Shown: in pieces, positions 37,111-49,285 of the stretch
How positions within the stretch are numbered: the stretch's first letter is position 1
Layout of the letters: the number at the start of each line of letters is the position of its first letter
Translations under genes and position numbers: made by a program
Notes under the pieces: generated by a model
What the model was told of the DNA's origin: nothing
What the model saw: only the letters and a program-made list of their open reading frames with translations
Database searches by the model: none
Assembly: GCA_022410635.1 (NCBI GenBank)
Contig: JAJVDF010000458.1
Span: forward strand, 642,313-706,312
Direction of reading: 5' to 3'
From: Tretioscincus oriximinensis
Lineage: Eukaryota; Chordata; Lepidosauria; Squamata; Gymnophthalmidae
DNA length: 64,000 bases

Positions 37111-37584
37111 AAGGCAAAACTATTTTGGTATATGTTACCCATTCTAATACCATGCTGGAGACAACGAACAGGCTGATATCGGACGCCCTCTCCATCATAT
37201 CTGCAACAGAGTAGTAATGTTGGGTTTCTCTTGTTATTTGACCAGCCAGAGAGGATACAATTTAGCATCCTGGGGTTTTCCATTTCTCTGGCAAAAACAC
37301 TGTTGTTCCACTTATAGTTGCCACAAGAAGACTGGATGACACAGCAGAGCCTCTGTCCTACAACAAACATGCCAAGTTATTATGCCCAGTTTGATTGTTA
37401 AGACTCATAGCAAGGAATTACTGTATTTTTCAGTACATAAGACACACTGTATTTCCCAAAAATGTGGGGTGAAAATGTTTGTCTTATGATCTGAATATAG
37501 CAAAGTCCCACACAATGTAGAAAATGTTAAAGCTGCAGTAGCAGCAGCTCACATGGATATTGTGGGACTAGTAGAGTATGAGCA

Positions 37585-38052
37585 GAAAAGGGCAACATTA
37601 TTAAAAGGCTGGAACACTTTCCTTATGAAATCCAGCTGCAACATCTGGGCCTCTTCAGTTTTGAAATCTGGCATTTGACAAGTGTCAAAACATGCACGAG
37701 ATGGATAAGGTGAATAGAGAAAAATGTTTTCTCTATTGTATACAGACAAGGGAAAGTATTTTTTCACCCAGAGGGTCATTGGCCTTTGGAATCTACTTCC
37801 AGAAGAGGTGGTGGTAGCTAGCACACTGGATAGCTTTAAGAGAGGATAAGACAAGTTCATGGACAGCAAGGGTATAAACAGCTATGGATGTCTTGATGCT
37901 GCCTCTAAGATAGCGCAACAGGCAGTATTCCGGAAATACCATTTGCAGAGCCTCAAGAACAGATGAAGATTTTGCCTTCTTCTGTTCCAGACTGCTCAGA
38001 TGGGTCCCAGCCTGATTCACCAGTACTCCTCTTATGTTTTTTATATTCTTAA
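37585..38052 (+). mobile_element. CR1-like LINE 3' part
   Basis: Contains TTTTTTCACCCAGAGGGTCA, GGAATCTACTTCCAGAAGAG, GGTGGTGGTAGCTAGCACAC and a TTCATGGACAGCAAGGGTAT block, ending in CTCTTATGTTTTTTATATTC. The reverse-oriented copy at 55018-55600 shares the same blocks. Protein regions upstream are lost. Confidence 0.7.
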
Positions 38053-38603
38053 ATGTGAAAAAAATACATCCATTTATCACCAGATGTTAGTTCTAACTTG
38101 GAAGGAAACAACAGATTAACATGGAAGGAAATATATTATACCAGTGCACTTCAATGTCATCCTTCTTTACTACATTTGGCAGTATATTGTTAAAAGCAAT
38201 GAAGATTGTAAATCAGAAAACAATTACTATCTGGATATGTATATAATTTAAAAACTTTTGAAAAAAAGGCTTTTAACGTTATATTTAATAATAATAAAAT
38301 TCACAAAGCAGGCTTACAGGGAGTTTTTGCCTGTCTCTAAAACAACAGGAGAATAGATATGTTCGAAAGCTGGAGTATCATATTAACTGCTACCTTTGTT
38401 CGCATTAGCTGTGAGGGAGCAGCTGCTCAGCATGAAACTATAAACTGTCAACACACAGCTAGCATGCTTNGTTTAAGCTACAAAAGAACATGGGAAATGT
38501 CAGGTTACATACTCCCCTGATAAAAGCTGAAACATTAAGACTCTAACAGGAGAAATGTACTTTTAAAGAGAAGCAAGCTTTCCTACCAAGCATAACAATC
38601 TAA

Positions 38604-39505
38604 GGGTGCGTTCACACAGCTATTTTATTCCTCAATCGATGTGAGATGAGGGAGGTTCTGGCACACATGTTAAGCGTGTTTCAGCAGTTGTCCCGCAATA
38701 AACATTTATCCAAGAATAAACTACTGCTGGGATATTCAGGCATCATTGCTGAGAACTTCCATCATCTCGCAGTCAACCTCTGTCATCTCGTAACCAACTC
38801 CCTTCCTCTCCCGTGTGAACACATTAGTGCGAGAGACAGGAGGGGAGAGATGACAGGAAAGCGCCGCCTCCTTGCTTCAGTGGGGAAATCTGTCCGTCTT
38901 TTCCTAAGCCNAGGCTGCCCTCCGCCTGCTTTTGTGGGCTGCTGCCTGGAGATCAGCTCTGCAAGGAGGCAAGCAGGATGTCGTTGCTATCAAATGGTTC
39001 GGCTGAGGAGAGGAANTGGGGAGGTTGACAGGACATCTGTCAATGCTGCTCATCGGTTTGCTGGGATGATCTCCAGGCAGCAGCCCCTGAAAGCAGGTGG
39101 AGGGCTTCTGAAGACACGCAGCCAGCTCTGCCTCTTTGCTTTGGCTATGCCCTCCTTCCAGCCAGCCCTCCGCCTGCTTTCTGGGGCTGCTGCCTGGAGA
39201 TTGGNTTTGTGAAGCGACGAGCAGCATTGATAGATGTCCTGTCAACTTTCCCACCTCCTCCTCCTCGCCACAGCCGAACCATTTGACTGCGACGATGTCC
39301 TGCTCGTCACTTCAAAGAGCCAATCTCCAGGCAGCAGGCCCCCTAAGCAGGCAGAGGGCTGGCTGGAAGGAGGGCACAGCCAAAGCAATGCGGCTGAGCT
39401 GGCTACGTATCATAAGAATTCAAGTATACATGTACACAGAGACCCTATTGTATATTCCAGAATATAGCTTTATTTCTGTTTTTAGCTTGTCGTGTGAATG
39501 CAGCC
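38604..39505 (+). mobile_element. PIF/Harbinger-type MITE, 902 bp, fold-back
   Basis: Ends GGGTGCGTTCACACAGC and GTCGTGTGAATGCAGCC are inverted repeats, flanked by TAA on both sides (38601-38603 and 39506-39508), the 3 bp TWA duplication of PIF/Harbinger elements. The interior is itself an inverted repeat: 38920-39060 (GCTGCTGCCTGGAGATCAGC ... GACAGGACATCTGTCAATGC) is mirrored by 39205-39360. No transposase is encoded; the 188- and 125-codon frames come from the fold-back. Confidence 0.85.
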
Positions 39506-40196
39506 TAAGTTAATGTACTATATGTTTTGCAATCACATTTTCCCCGCCAAATCATCTTATGCCTTTCCAAAATCATCCAGTGCCAAAATCATCTTTGCTT
39601 TTATCTTTCCTAAATATAAAATACAAACATTCCTTGGCATATTATAGGTATGCCTTACATGGTGCGAAATTCAATACTGGAGGCTCAGTGGGGATGACAA
39701 TGAAATATTAGAAGCAAGAAAATCTAATAAGTAAAACGCACCTGCTCCTGGATTGATAAGCACAGAGTTACTTTAATAGTCAAAATAATAAAAAAGAAAC
39801 TTTATCCTTGTACTTAGTTTGTTGTAAATCTAGTGGAAGATGTCTGTTGCCAGTGTGGAATACAATGGGCGTCTAAGCAGCAGTGAGTAGGTACTCCACC
39901 TGGTGGGTGCACGAATGCAGCAGCTCATGGGGGGNAACTTAGCATGGGCCCTGTGCGTTAAGTGGGGCCACTAGCTGGGTGGCCACTAGCTCTGTCCGGT
40001 CAGCACAGGTGAGGAAATGCTCTGTTGGATTGGGGCTGGGTGGCATGGGGCTTTGGCAGTTTGGAGTAGTCAGCAGCAGCCTGCAAGAGTGCCGCCATTT
40101 TGGTGGCAGGTCTTCCGGCAGGTAATCAGCTAATAATCTCCAGGTGATAGACTGTGTCCATTCACCTCAATTAGCAGGATTGATTGCCGCAATGCT

Positions 40197-40256
40197 GTTT
40201 ATTTATTTATTTACATTTCTATACCCAAAGATCTCAGGGCAGTTAACAATAAAAAA
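40197..40256 (-). mobile_element. L2-type 3' tail fragment
   Basis: TTTATTTATTTATTTACATT, then ACCCAAAGATCTCAGGGCAG and TTAACAATAAA: the same tail as at 7842. Confidence 0.7.
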
Positions 40257-42034
40257 GTCAATATATTAAAACCAAATTAACGTAAGCCAAATTAAAAAGT
40301 AAAGAAAAGTATGTGAGGGTATTAGTAATAACCACTGTGGATGTGTAAAAAGTGCAAGGTGCTCTTCTGACATGTATTTTTAATCCATCTCCAGTTCGGA
40401 AGAACTGGACTAAAGCAGGAAAACAACAATTTCGTTTAAAAGCTGATAGCACCCCTTTTAATTCTAGAAATCCATGCTTAACGCATCATTGTTTGAAAAA
40501 GGGCAACAGAAGTATTTTTTTAAAAAATAATTAAATATGCAATGCTAATAAAATCACATCTAGTTGGAAATATATTTGCAAACAGATGACTTATACTAAA
40601 GCTTCAGTATGATTAGTTTAAATCCAATTTAAGTTTAATTATCTAATAAATTAACTGGGAGACTGAATTTTCACTTAACTTTAATAAATGTTCTAAGTAA
40701 ACTATGGTGCGTTAACTTAATTTTTCTTCTCCTTATCCATATGCAACCATTCATACTAATCTGAATTAGTATTAATGACATTAAATTAAGCCTCCTTAAG
40801 TGTTTAGAACAGGCTAATAAAGGTATTCTAACAAACAACACAGATATTGCAGGATATTATTAACTCTTTGTTTGCTTTCCATGTTGTAAGGAGGCGACAA
40901 AAAGCAGAGTATTTGACAAATATTTTACCAAATAATGAATACTATAATTTGAAGCAAAATCTCAAACATTTCATAAACATTAAGAAATACTGAAAGTACA
41001 TTTACCCTTAATGTTTTTAAATAATATGAAACGAATTCTGAAATTGGAAAAACACAAATGAAAGGGCAAAGATATTTTGATCACAGACGTTGGCATTTCA
41101 CTGTTGTTACAACAGTGGCAACTTGGGGACTCAGAAGTTGAAGCAAGTGCACAACAACAGACTGTCTCACTGTACTGGCCCCACAGATCTGTACTTGCAT
41201 TGCAAACATGTATTTTGAATTTCAACTCAATCAAATGTGGCAGAGGGAAGGAATCTTGCAAACAAGAAGCTGGTCAAGTGTTTTTACTGGTCATTTTCCA
41301 GTTGCCAACAACACTTTGCTGTCCAGAAATTGCAAATGGTATTTGAAACATGTCTTTGTCATGTAAAGCATAGTTGAAATCTTAGCAGTTTATATTGTGT
41401 GCTCCCAAAATAAACAATAAAGCATCACAGGTTACAAAAGAATGCATGCAAACATTTACAAGTGGGGCATAGATGTAGCGTATAACAGTATTTCTTCATT
41501 GTAGTTTCCTATTAACAATTTGAGTTCTAAAAATGGAAAATGTATTTATTTCAACCTCATTTTTATAAATCTTTTCACAAAAGACGCATTAATTTCCAAG
41601 AATATAAATAATCTTGGTTACTTGATACAGAGACAGAGAGGAGTTCGAGTATATCCAAAATAGTTATGACATGCACAGTTCTTTCAACTCCAGCCTCATT
41701 AAGGTCTACTTTATCACAGAATCATATCCCACTACTTTACCAAATGTAAACATAATGAAAGCATAGGACCTTTATATAGTGCTTTGTTGATATTATAATC
41801 CAAAGTCTTTTATAATCCCTAATAGCAAGACATTTGAAAGTACCCTCGAACAGAAATGCATTTATTTGAAAAATGTTCAGTGATTTAATGATGTGGTCTA
41901 TATAAAACACCATGACCATTTAACCTGTGAAGCACTTACAAGCGAGTTAGCAGATACATTTGACCCAGTGTTTGGAGTTATCTGGTACAGAAATTTTACC
42001 CCAGGAGCCCGAAAATCAGGGTGAGACCAGAAAT

Positions 42035-42155
42035 AGCCTTCTTCTGTTCCAGACTGCCTAAGTGCAATTGGTGGGCCACTGTGTGAGACAGAATGATGAC
42101 TTAGATGTACTCCAGACTGATTCAGCAGGGCTCCACTTATGCTCTTATGTCCTAA
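42035..42155 (+). mobile_element. LINE 3' end fragment
   Basis: GGTGGGCCACTGTGTGAGAC, GACTGATTCAGCAGGGCTCC and ACTTATGCTCTTATG match the same LINE terminus as 35985-36120 and 52480-52612. Confidence 0.65.
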
Positions 42156-42229
42156 CTAGCATCACTCGGGATGCCATTCCTGGAAGCAGAGACTGGAAGT
42201 GATATCATCCTCCCCATTTTTAGATATGG

Positions 42230-42331
42230 TTGTTTTTAATGTGTTAACTATGATTTTACTGTTAACAGTCCTGAGACCTTCGGATATAGGGCAGTATAAA
42301 AATTTAAGTAAGTAAATAAATAAATAAATAT
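42230..42331 (+). mobile_element. L2-type 3' tail
   Basis: CCTGAGACCTTCGGATATAG, GGGCAGTATAAAAATTTAAG, then (TAAA)n: the forward-strand version of the tails at 4702, 7842, 24478 and 40197. Confidence 0.72.
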
Positions 42332-44439
42332 CACATCCAGCCCCCAGGCTGACCTTAATGGAAAGCAGGGGCTGGAAGTGACATCACAAATGATGTCACT
42401 TTCACTCTCGCACCCCAGTTCCAGTTACCAGAAAAATCCCAGTGTGAGGTATGCGGGTGGATTTTCTAATGCAGCGGATGTGATTCGTGTATGACTCTCC
42501 GTACTGCATTGATCTGAAAACCAAAAGCAAGAAGCAGAAATAAAAAGGAAATGAATCTTTAAATGGTATGAGTAATAACTGTTGCTAAAATGTTTGCTAC
42601 CTATTATGAGAAATTCATATCAATGATGATATTAAAGCATTTCTTGTTAAGGTCTGCAAAATCTGTTTCAAGTTAGCCCAAACAGTCACAATCCTTCAAT
42701 AAAGACGCCAGTGTGTAAGCAACCTGACATGTCAACCTTAAGCCACAAAAACACAAGGCACACTGCTGATGCTTATTCCTCAAGTCCTCTTTGATGCTGA
42801 GGGAATGGAGAGAAATGCTATCAGTTTATGTCAGAAAATGACCTCACACAGCAAAATATGGTTTGGAGTCTACTGTGGCTTTCCCCAGTCCACAGTTTCA
42901 TAACAGGACAACCATTCTAAACTGAAACATTATTTATTCTCTGAGGGGATGGCAGAAGCTAAAAGATCTAATAGGCCTGAGACTTCATAAGTGCTCATAA
43001 TAACATAGTCAAATGAAACCAANCTTTGAGATGTTTGGCCTCCCCACATTAAGCTCCAGGACATTCAAAGGGAATAAACAATACTAGGCTTTTCCTTGAT
43101 CCAGGTGGGATGGTTAAGTTCACTACTGCAACTTTTCCAAAGGTGATCCTAAAATTTTAATATATTTTTCATCAACATATATAGGAAACTACTTTTTGAC
43201 CCATTTATAAGAGAAATGGGAGATCTTGTGCAACTTTTAAAAATCAGTCTTAGTTGTGTTTAAAGAACACCTAAATAAATTTTAGAAAAGTCACTACTTT
43301 TTGCTTTAATTCATATGTTTTCACAATCATGGAATTCTTAAAAAAAAGCTTCAAAACATCTATTAAGGGTATGGTACCAGTTCTTCCTTTTCATACAGCA
43401 AGANAATTCATACAACATTCATTTACAATTTCAAAGAGACACACAATAAAAAATGATCACCAGAGATCGTTCAATGGAAATGAATAATGTGCTTAAAAAC
43501 AATCATATCAAACAGAATTCCTATACTCTTACCACATAACATAAACATCTCGTGGGTCTCATTTACTTATTTTGGGGGGATTTTGCAGAATATTACTCCC
43601 ATTACAAAATACAGTATAAGACTCAATTGGAGCTTCTTATATAACTGTGATTGAATAGTTGGATTTTATTTCTTTAAAAATCATTTTTGCTTTTATTTGT
43701 TGTTGCAAATTTTCTAAAGCAAATTACGCATTTCATATCATATCATCTCCCATACAATAACTGCAGAAACTATTTGTTTGCTGTCTTTTCATCTTTGAAT
43801 CATTTCATTTTTGCTATTCTCATGATGTTAAAAGTAATATTCAGTTCTTTATTTTAAGGATTTGTTCATCTATCAAATGAAGTGGGCAAAAAGATGGCAC
43901 AAAACTGATTTGCTGGGTAAACAATTGATCATTTCACTGTTGTTTCACAAAATTGGGGTAATATGGGACAGTTCTATAATGCTGATAATAGGTCACAGCA
44001 TCTACAAAATCTCACAGGTATGATCATATAAATTACGTGTCATAATTGTACAGGGTCCTATATCACATGCACTGTTTTCCCACTGAATTAATATGATCCC
44101 TAACATAAGCAGGATTTGTAACACTTCAATCAGCCCTTACAATGTTATCCCAGGAGATGTTTTTGATCCTAACTCTCTGTAACGTTATGTCTCCCATACC
44201 TAAGATGTTCCTTCTTTCTGTAATGTTCCTTCCCTGCTTCTGCTGCTGTGCTGGGCCAGGTTCCACAGCAATTGCTGCTAGTCTTGCCCTGGCTTTAAAA
44301 TGATATCTCTAGTCCCTGGAATTCATTCAAATATTGTCCAGTCACAGAGCCCTCAGGGACTATTGTGACTCCGGGAAATACAGAGTGACTAGTGGATTTA
44401 GCCTAGTGATTTACGGTAATGCAAAGGGCTCTAGCCCTT

Positions 44440-44600
44440 CCTCCTCCTTGCTCCCATTGATGCCTCCACCCACTCCCATCCTCCCCCTCCCATCTCCCTT
44501 TTACTTGCTGCTTTTTTCATTCCATCTTTCTGTTTTACTTTCCTTCTTCCTTTCTTTGATTTTCCTTTCCTTCCTTTCCCTTACCTCCCTGTACTGCTCC
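44440..44600 (+). repeat. Pyrimidine-rich tract
   Basis: CCTTCCTCCTCC then CCCTCCCATCTCCC and TTCCTTTCCTTCC units, about 160 bases with few purines. Low complexity. Confidence 0.75.
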
Positions 44601-44830
44601 CAATACTGAACCGTGCGGTATTCCACTTCTCACACCTTTCCACCCAGAGAACTATCCATTTGTTACTTCCCTCTGTTTTCTATCTTTTAGCCAGTTTTCA
44701 ACCCAAGATTCTTATCTCTGAAGGCTGCCAAAATTCTGAGCCCTGTCATTGGTCTCTGGAGAGTACCAAAGTCTTGGCCTTAGAAATAGAATTGGAATCA
44801 CTGCAACATAATACCACCAACTCCTAAACT

Positions 44831-45000
44831 TCATTGCTTCTCCAGAAATAGAACATAGTAAGTAGTATCAAAAGTTGCTAAGAGGTCCAGGAGAACCAAC
44901 AGAATAACATTCCCTCTGTCTTCGTCCAGGAGTGGGTCATCAAGCAGGGCAACCGAGGCAGTTTCATTGCCATAACCAGACCTGAACAAAATTCCGTTAT
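44831..45000 (-). pseudogene. L2-clade LINE reverse-transcriptase fragment
   Basis: The minus-strand reading contains SGYGNETASVALLDDPLLDE and LLVLLDLLATFDTTYY, a worn version of the L2-clade RT region with the ..LLDLSAAFDTVDH.. catalytic motif A. The first aspartate (D of LLDL) and the FD pair remain. No other RT motifs are adjacent. Old, truncated copy, on the PLCE1 strand. Confidence 0.6.
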
Positions 45001-45363
45001 ATAAAAATACCACATTTGATGTCATTTAAGTAAGGGCTAAATATGCTAAACACCCATGAAGTCCTGTAAAGTAAGATTTTTAACTCCCCATAAAAAAAAA
45101 TACTAGATTCTCTTTAAATATTCTGACACCTCTTTAACAAGCAAAGTTCTTTAGTAATTAAGGAGTAAATAAATATGCAAGNCAGCGGTTTCTACATATA
45201 ATCCACTTAGATATAATAAAAGAACCTCAGGTTGCCCCTTTGTCCAAACATCTAATTTACCTATCAGGTATAATTCAGTAATAATTTATACTTGCTCCAA
45301 CAATTATTTAGGACCCCACTACCTTTTGCTGTTATATAATATTATTATACCCTCCTTAATTAC

Positions 45364-45646
45364 CTTTGAGCATAGTTCTCCCAGTAGATCCTCTTAAGAT
45401 ATTTAACGTACCACTTCTTGCTCCCAAGGATGTAGTTGCTTCTAATAATGCACCAGTAACAAAATTTGAAAAAGAAGTTCTTTGCAATGTATAACGATAC
45501 TCAGAGGCTTTGGGGGAGCATTGCTTTATGCAAGATTCGTCACAGTTGCAACAACCACCTCCATACTGTATTGATATTAACGGTTCCGTCAGAGGATAAG
45601 AAAAATAATCCAACGAATCTTCTGCATCAATTGCCGACTTGAAGAT
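45364..45646 (-). CDS. PLCE1: PLCE1 internal exon: conserved segment N-terminal to the GEF domain
   Basis: 283 bases, phase 0 in and phase 1 out: 94 codons plus G. The conserved core reads [20 protein letters not shown] and [20 protein letters not shown] and ends GSTGRTMLK, matching human PLCE1 just before the GEF domain as I remember it. The first third (from [14 protein letters not shown]) is diverged and includes a Cys-rich [15 protein letters not shown], where human has fewer cysteines. The acceptor is TTTTTGTTTTACAG (AG at 45648-45647); the donor is GTAATT at 45363. It should be common to long and short PLCE1 isoforms. The exon or exons before it are not recognised within the window. Confidence 0.94.
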
Positions 45647-47542
45647 CTGTAAAACAAAAAAGTAGTAAGAATACATTTATATAAAAGTTCAAACTGAATC
45701 AACTGTTAAACACTACTGAACAGTTTAAAACATTTGATATTTCAAATATACACTATATAATCCTAACCAATGCTCTCAGAAATGATTGGATTAATTCCAA
45801 GATTGTGTGAAGACAGGAGTGTAGCAAAGGTCACTAAATCATTAGTTGTGTGCTAAACTAATATATTTTAAAAATCCAAGACCCCAGAGTAAAATTAAAT
45901 TAAATGCATAGATTATTGGAAGAACAAAGGTTTGAGGTGGCAACTGTATGAAAACTCAGAATAAAAAGATAAGCCCTCAAGTTAATCTCATGAATTGATG
46001 ACAACAGGTATACATCCTTAGAGCTTTTCTGGAATGCATAGTTTGTCATTTTCTTTTTACAGAATGAGGTCAGAGATGGTGGTCTGCAGATGGGATAGCT
46101 CATGAGCCAATCTGCTTCATTGGCCAGCGGTTTCCAACTTTTTTCCCCCATATGTGCAGGCCTCGGCATTTCATTGTCACTTTGTAGCAACAAAATACTA
46201 GCAATTAATTTGCAGTCTTCCATATAAGATTTTATTCCAGGATATATTTTGTAATAGGGGCCTGAGAGCTACATGCTAGAGCAGCATGTGGATAGGCCCC
46301 TTTTCTGAAATATATCTCAGAATAAGGCCGTATTATTTCAAATACTTTTTGCATATTCATAAATATCCAGGTTCATATCTGGGAGTATGTACACTCCAGG
46401 GTGGAAATCATTGTCTTCCGACTACAAAAGGCAGACTAAAAATGGGGAAAAAACCATGTTATTGTTTCTAGGACACTTTCAAACTGCTTTTCCCCCCAGT
46501 TATAAACATAATCCAAAAGACAGAACTGGCATAAATCTAGGTTGTCAAAAACAGACTGTTAAAGAAATCCTGCACAGACAAGTCTCCTGGTGCTTATTTA
46601 TGTATAAACATAAAAAGTCTGACAGTGGAAACCTCTGTATTTATTGAAACCAAATAATGCAGGATGCATACAGATGTCTGCATCATCGTGCGGGTTTCTA
46701 CATGCCACTTTCGTAACAGGTGCTGACAGCTTCAAGAAACTGAATGCTTCATGAATGAGAAGGATAAAAACTGTACAATACTATTAAAAATCATGCAGCT
46801 TCAATAGGCAAGGGGATCTAGTAGCCCCTTGGAGAGTAACAGGGAGAAGATGATTTTTTTTCCTAACTCCATGTTCTCAGTTCTCCTTTTTTCCCCACTG
46901 GATCCTAAGAAATATTTTGCAATCATTCCCAGTTTTTAGAAGGTGTTGCCAGCATTTGACAGACTTCATAGCCATTCAATGAAATCCTTTGAACTCAAAT
47001 CCAGTCTTTGTGGGTACCACAAGTACTGTATCTAAATAAGCATTAAAAATGGACCAAGCATTCCTATACAATNTCAATTTGAAATGCTTAGGCAATCTTC
47101 TTCTAAAATCTTTTAAAATCCAAGGGATTCCAAAAATTTAAATCTGGGAAAAACACATAGAAACAAAAGGTCTTTATTCATAATTAAATGCACCCCAAAC
47201 TGGCTATAAGTTTCAGGTTTCTTTTCAACTAAAGTAGGGTGGGCATTTTCTAAAATGCATGTTTTCTCAGCTGGTGATACTCTTTAAAAAGGAAGCTTGG
47301 AAAATATGATGGAATTTTTTCCTTGAGGATGGGAAGCTTAGATTTAATTTTGGTAAGTTAAAGAAAAGGAATGGGGAGGGGGTCTTTAAAACGTCGTTCC
47401 CAGTTATTTTGACTGATGCTGGAAAAGCAGAACTAGTGTAACTTCACTTTTTGGAATAAGCAATTTTGGAATACGTTATTTGCCCTGATTAAGTGCTATC
47501 TACTTCAAAACTGGACACTTATTAAAAGATTCTGACACTCAC

Positions 47543-47962
47543 AGAGCCATATGTCAACTGCATCTTGTTGACATTGAAATATAGACCCACAGGATGATGG
47601 TGTCTCCATTATGCAGCAAAGAAAACCTTTCATGGGACCAGTTTCTATTAATCTAAATAATGCTAAGATATTCTGAGGGCTTGATTGAAATGCCTTTACT
47701 ATGTAGTGGAGACACAGCCAATATGATTCCATGTAGTTTGGTGAAGATGTTAAAGACAGAATGATTTGTAACACATCAAATCCAAGACCCAGTACCACAG
47801 GATGGAATGACACATCAGGAAAACCTTGAGGAAATGAGAAAACAAAAGGGCTGTATCTTCCAGGTCCATTTAACAAGTGTATTAAAGTAATGTCAAAAGG
47901 ATGTGATAGATACAGAGTTTCTTTTAAAGCAGGCCAGAAAACAGTCAAATAATCTAAAGTGT
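47543..47962 (-). CDS. Putative exon of an unidentified nested gene (third of three)
   Basis: 420 bases on the PLCE1 strand. The acceptor is ATTCCAG (AG at 47964-47963, weak pyrimidine tract); the donor GTGAGT at 47542 is strong. After two bases come 139 codons with no stop and normal protein composition: LDYLTVFWPALKETLYLSHP, FDITLIHLLNGPG, FPDVSFHPVVLGLGFDVLQI, PNYMESYWLCLHYIVKAF, MKGFLCCIMETPSSCGSIFQ. The Leu/aromatic spacing suggests an all-helical (HEAT/ARM-like) fold. The incoming phase fits the donor at 50761 (G+AC, an aspartate codon). The outgoing phase 1 does not fit the PLCE1 exon at 45646 (phase 0), so this is not an extra PLCE1 exon. I cannot name the family; a meiotic helical-repeat protein such as MEI1 is only a guess. 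Confidence 0.45.
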
Positions 47963-48109
47963 CTGGAATTGATATACTATCCTCTCTTCACTATATTACT
48001 CTTGGTTGGTAAATCTAAGATTAGAGGACATCAGAGATTTTAGGATCCAAGATATCTTCAAAATCCTATAATTATCTGGTCCTATCCATGCTCAAAAACT
48101 GAACAACCC

Positions 48110-48580
48110 TTTTTTTTTCAAGTTCAAAACATTTTATTGAAATTTTTTATACATATACAATCATGCATATTATTTCAAATGTTCCAAACAATTTTTCCCC
48201 TTTTATACATATCCCCCCCCCCCATTTCATAATTTTTTTTTACACAGAAATCTTTTGGCAGGCAGGGTTTACATATGGAAAAACGAATCATGATTTTAGT
48301 TTCATAGTTTTACTCCCTAACCCTAACCTACCTTCTAAGTAATTCTTTACTATCAACCATTTACGCATATTTTCTGGATTATTTATCTTACAATTGAAGA
48401 TAACAGTAACAATTTGATTGTTTATATATTCATATATATTTTACCTCTTTCCCCCCCCCCTCCCGTTTCCCTCCCCTCTTATGGGACTCTCATGATTGTC
48501 TTGATTGTCCTGGAGTTTCTGCAATTGTATGTATCTTAATTTTTTGTTGTTCTTTGAGTTTTTTACATATGTAAAAAAAC
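48110..48580 (-). mobile_element. LINE 3' end (L1-like tail, reversed)
   Basis: TTTTTTTTTTCAAGTTCAAA and ACATTTTATTGAAATTTTTT, then ACATATACAATCATGC and a CCCCCTCCC block: a common arrangement of reversed LINE 3' UTRs in squamates. No coding remains recognised. Confidence 0.45.
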
Positions 48581-49285
48581 TGAACAACCTTAAAAGTATT
48601 CAAAACAAATACTGTAAGATTTCACATTTCTGGAAACCAGAATCAACAATCTTTCTGAGATTCCTGTGAAACTATGAGGCAAATAAATGCACAAACATTG
48701 ACACAAACACTCTTAATTTCTCTATCCAATATTGTAAAACTCAAAGGGTTCTGTGATTCTCCAAGAATCCCTGGATAATGAATTAGATCGAAAGATGGGT
48801 TATTTGTCATGGCACTGGTTGAGCATTAGCACACTTGTACCTGGTGACCTACAATGAGTGTCTTTTCCAATGTATTCTCAAGTAACGTACATGGCAGAAT
48901 CTTTCAGAGTGGTGAATTGATTCCTGCCATCAGCCTCTAGGACATTCATGGCTCAAGCAGCCTAAAATCTGCTTTAATTATTTGGTAGTTAATTTGAGGA
49001 TAAAATTGATCCCATTCATGGGTAAATATAAAAGCTTCATGTCATGAATGTTGCTAATTCTGAATGTATATGTTCCTTATTATAAGGAGAGTAAAAATTA
49101 TATTTTTTGTTGCTTTTGGACCACTTGTTATTTACTTATCGACTTTCCAAAATGACCGGAAAATAAAAAAAAGAGCTAAGAGCCATATACATAAATTACA
49201 GTTATTTGAAAATCATAATACCCACAGACCTAACACAGTTATCATTTTAAAACTTATAAATAGAACTTTATTTTGGTATGCAAGT

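Larger units (their letters stand above)
28387..45363 (-). other. PLCE1: PLCE1 intron, 17.0 kb
   Basis: Intron between 45364-45646 and 28070-28386, the part richest in mobile elements (annotated individually). Stretches with no gene or clear repeat: 28387-28975, 30430-31630, 34863-35980, 36120-37030, 38053-38600, 39506-40196, 40257-42030 and 42332-44430. 39830-40140 is GC-richer and possibly an unclassified repeat. 36250-36720 and 40560-40980 are AT-rich with many TAAT cores and look like candidate conserved non-coding sequence. Confidence 0.8.

Noticed and set aside
38646..39513. 188- and 125-codon frames
   Set aside because: Inside the fold-back Harbinger MITE; the frames mirror each other and contain no domain.
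45900..46223. 107-codon minus-strand frame near the PLCE1 exon
   Set aside because: Overlaps a hAT-like terminus and has no splice phase that links it to neighbours.
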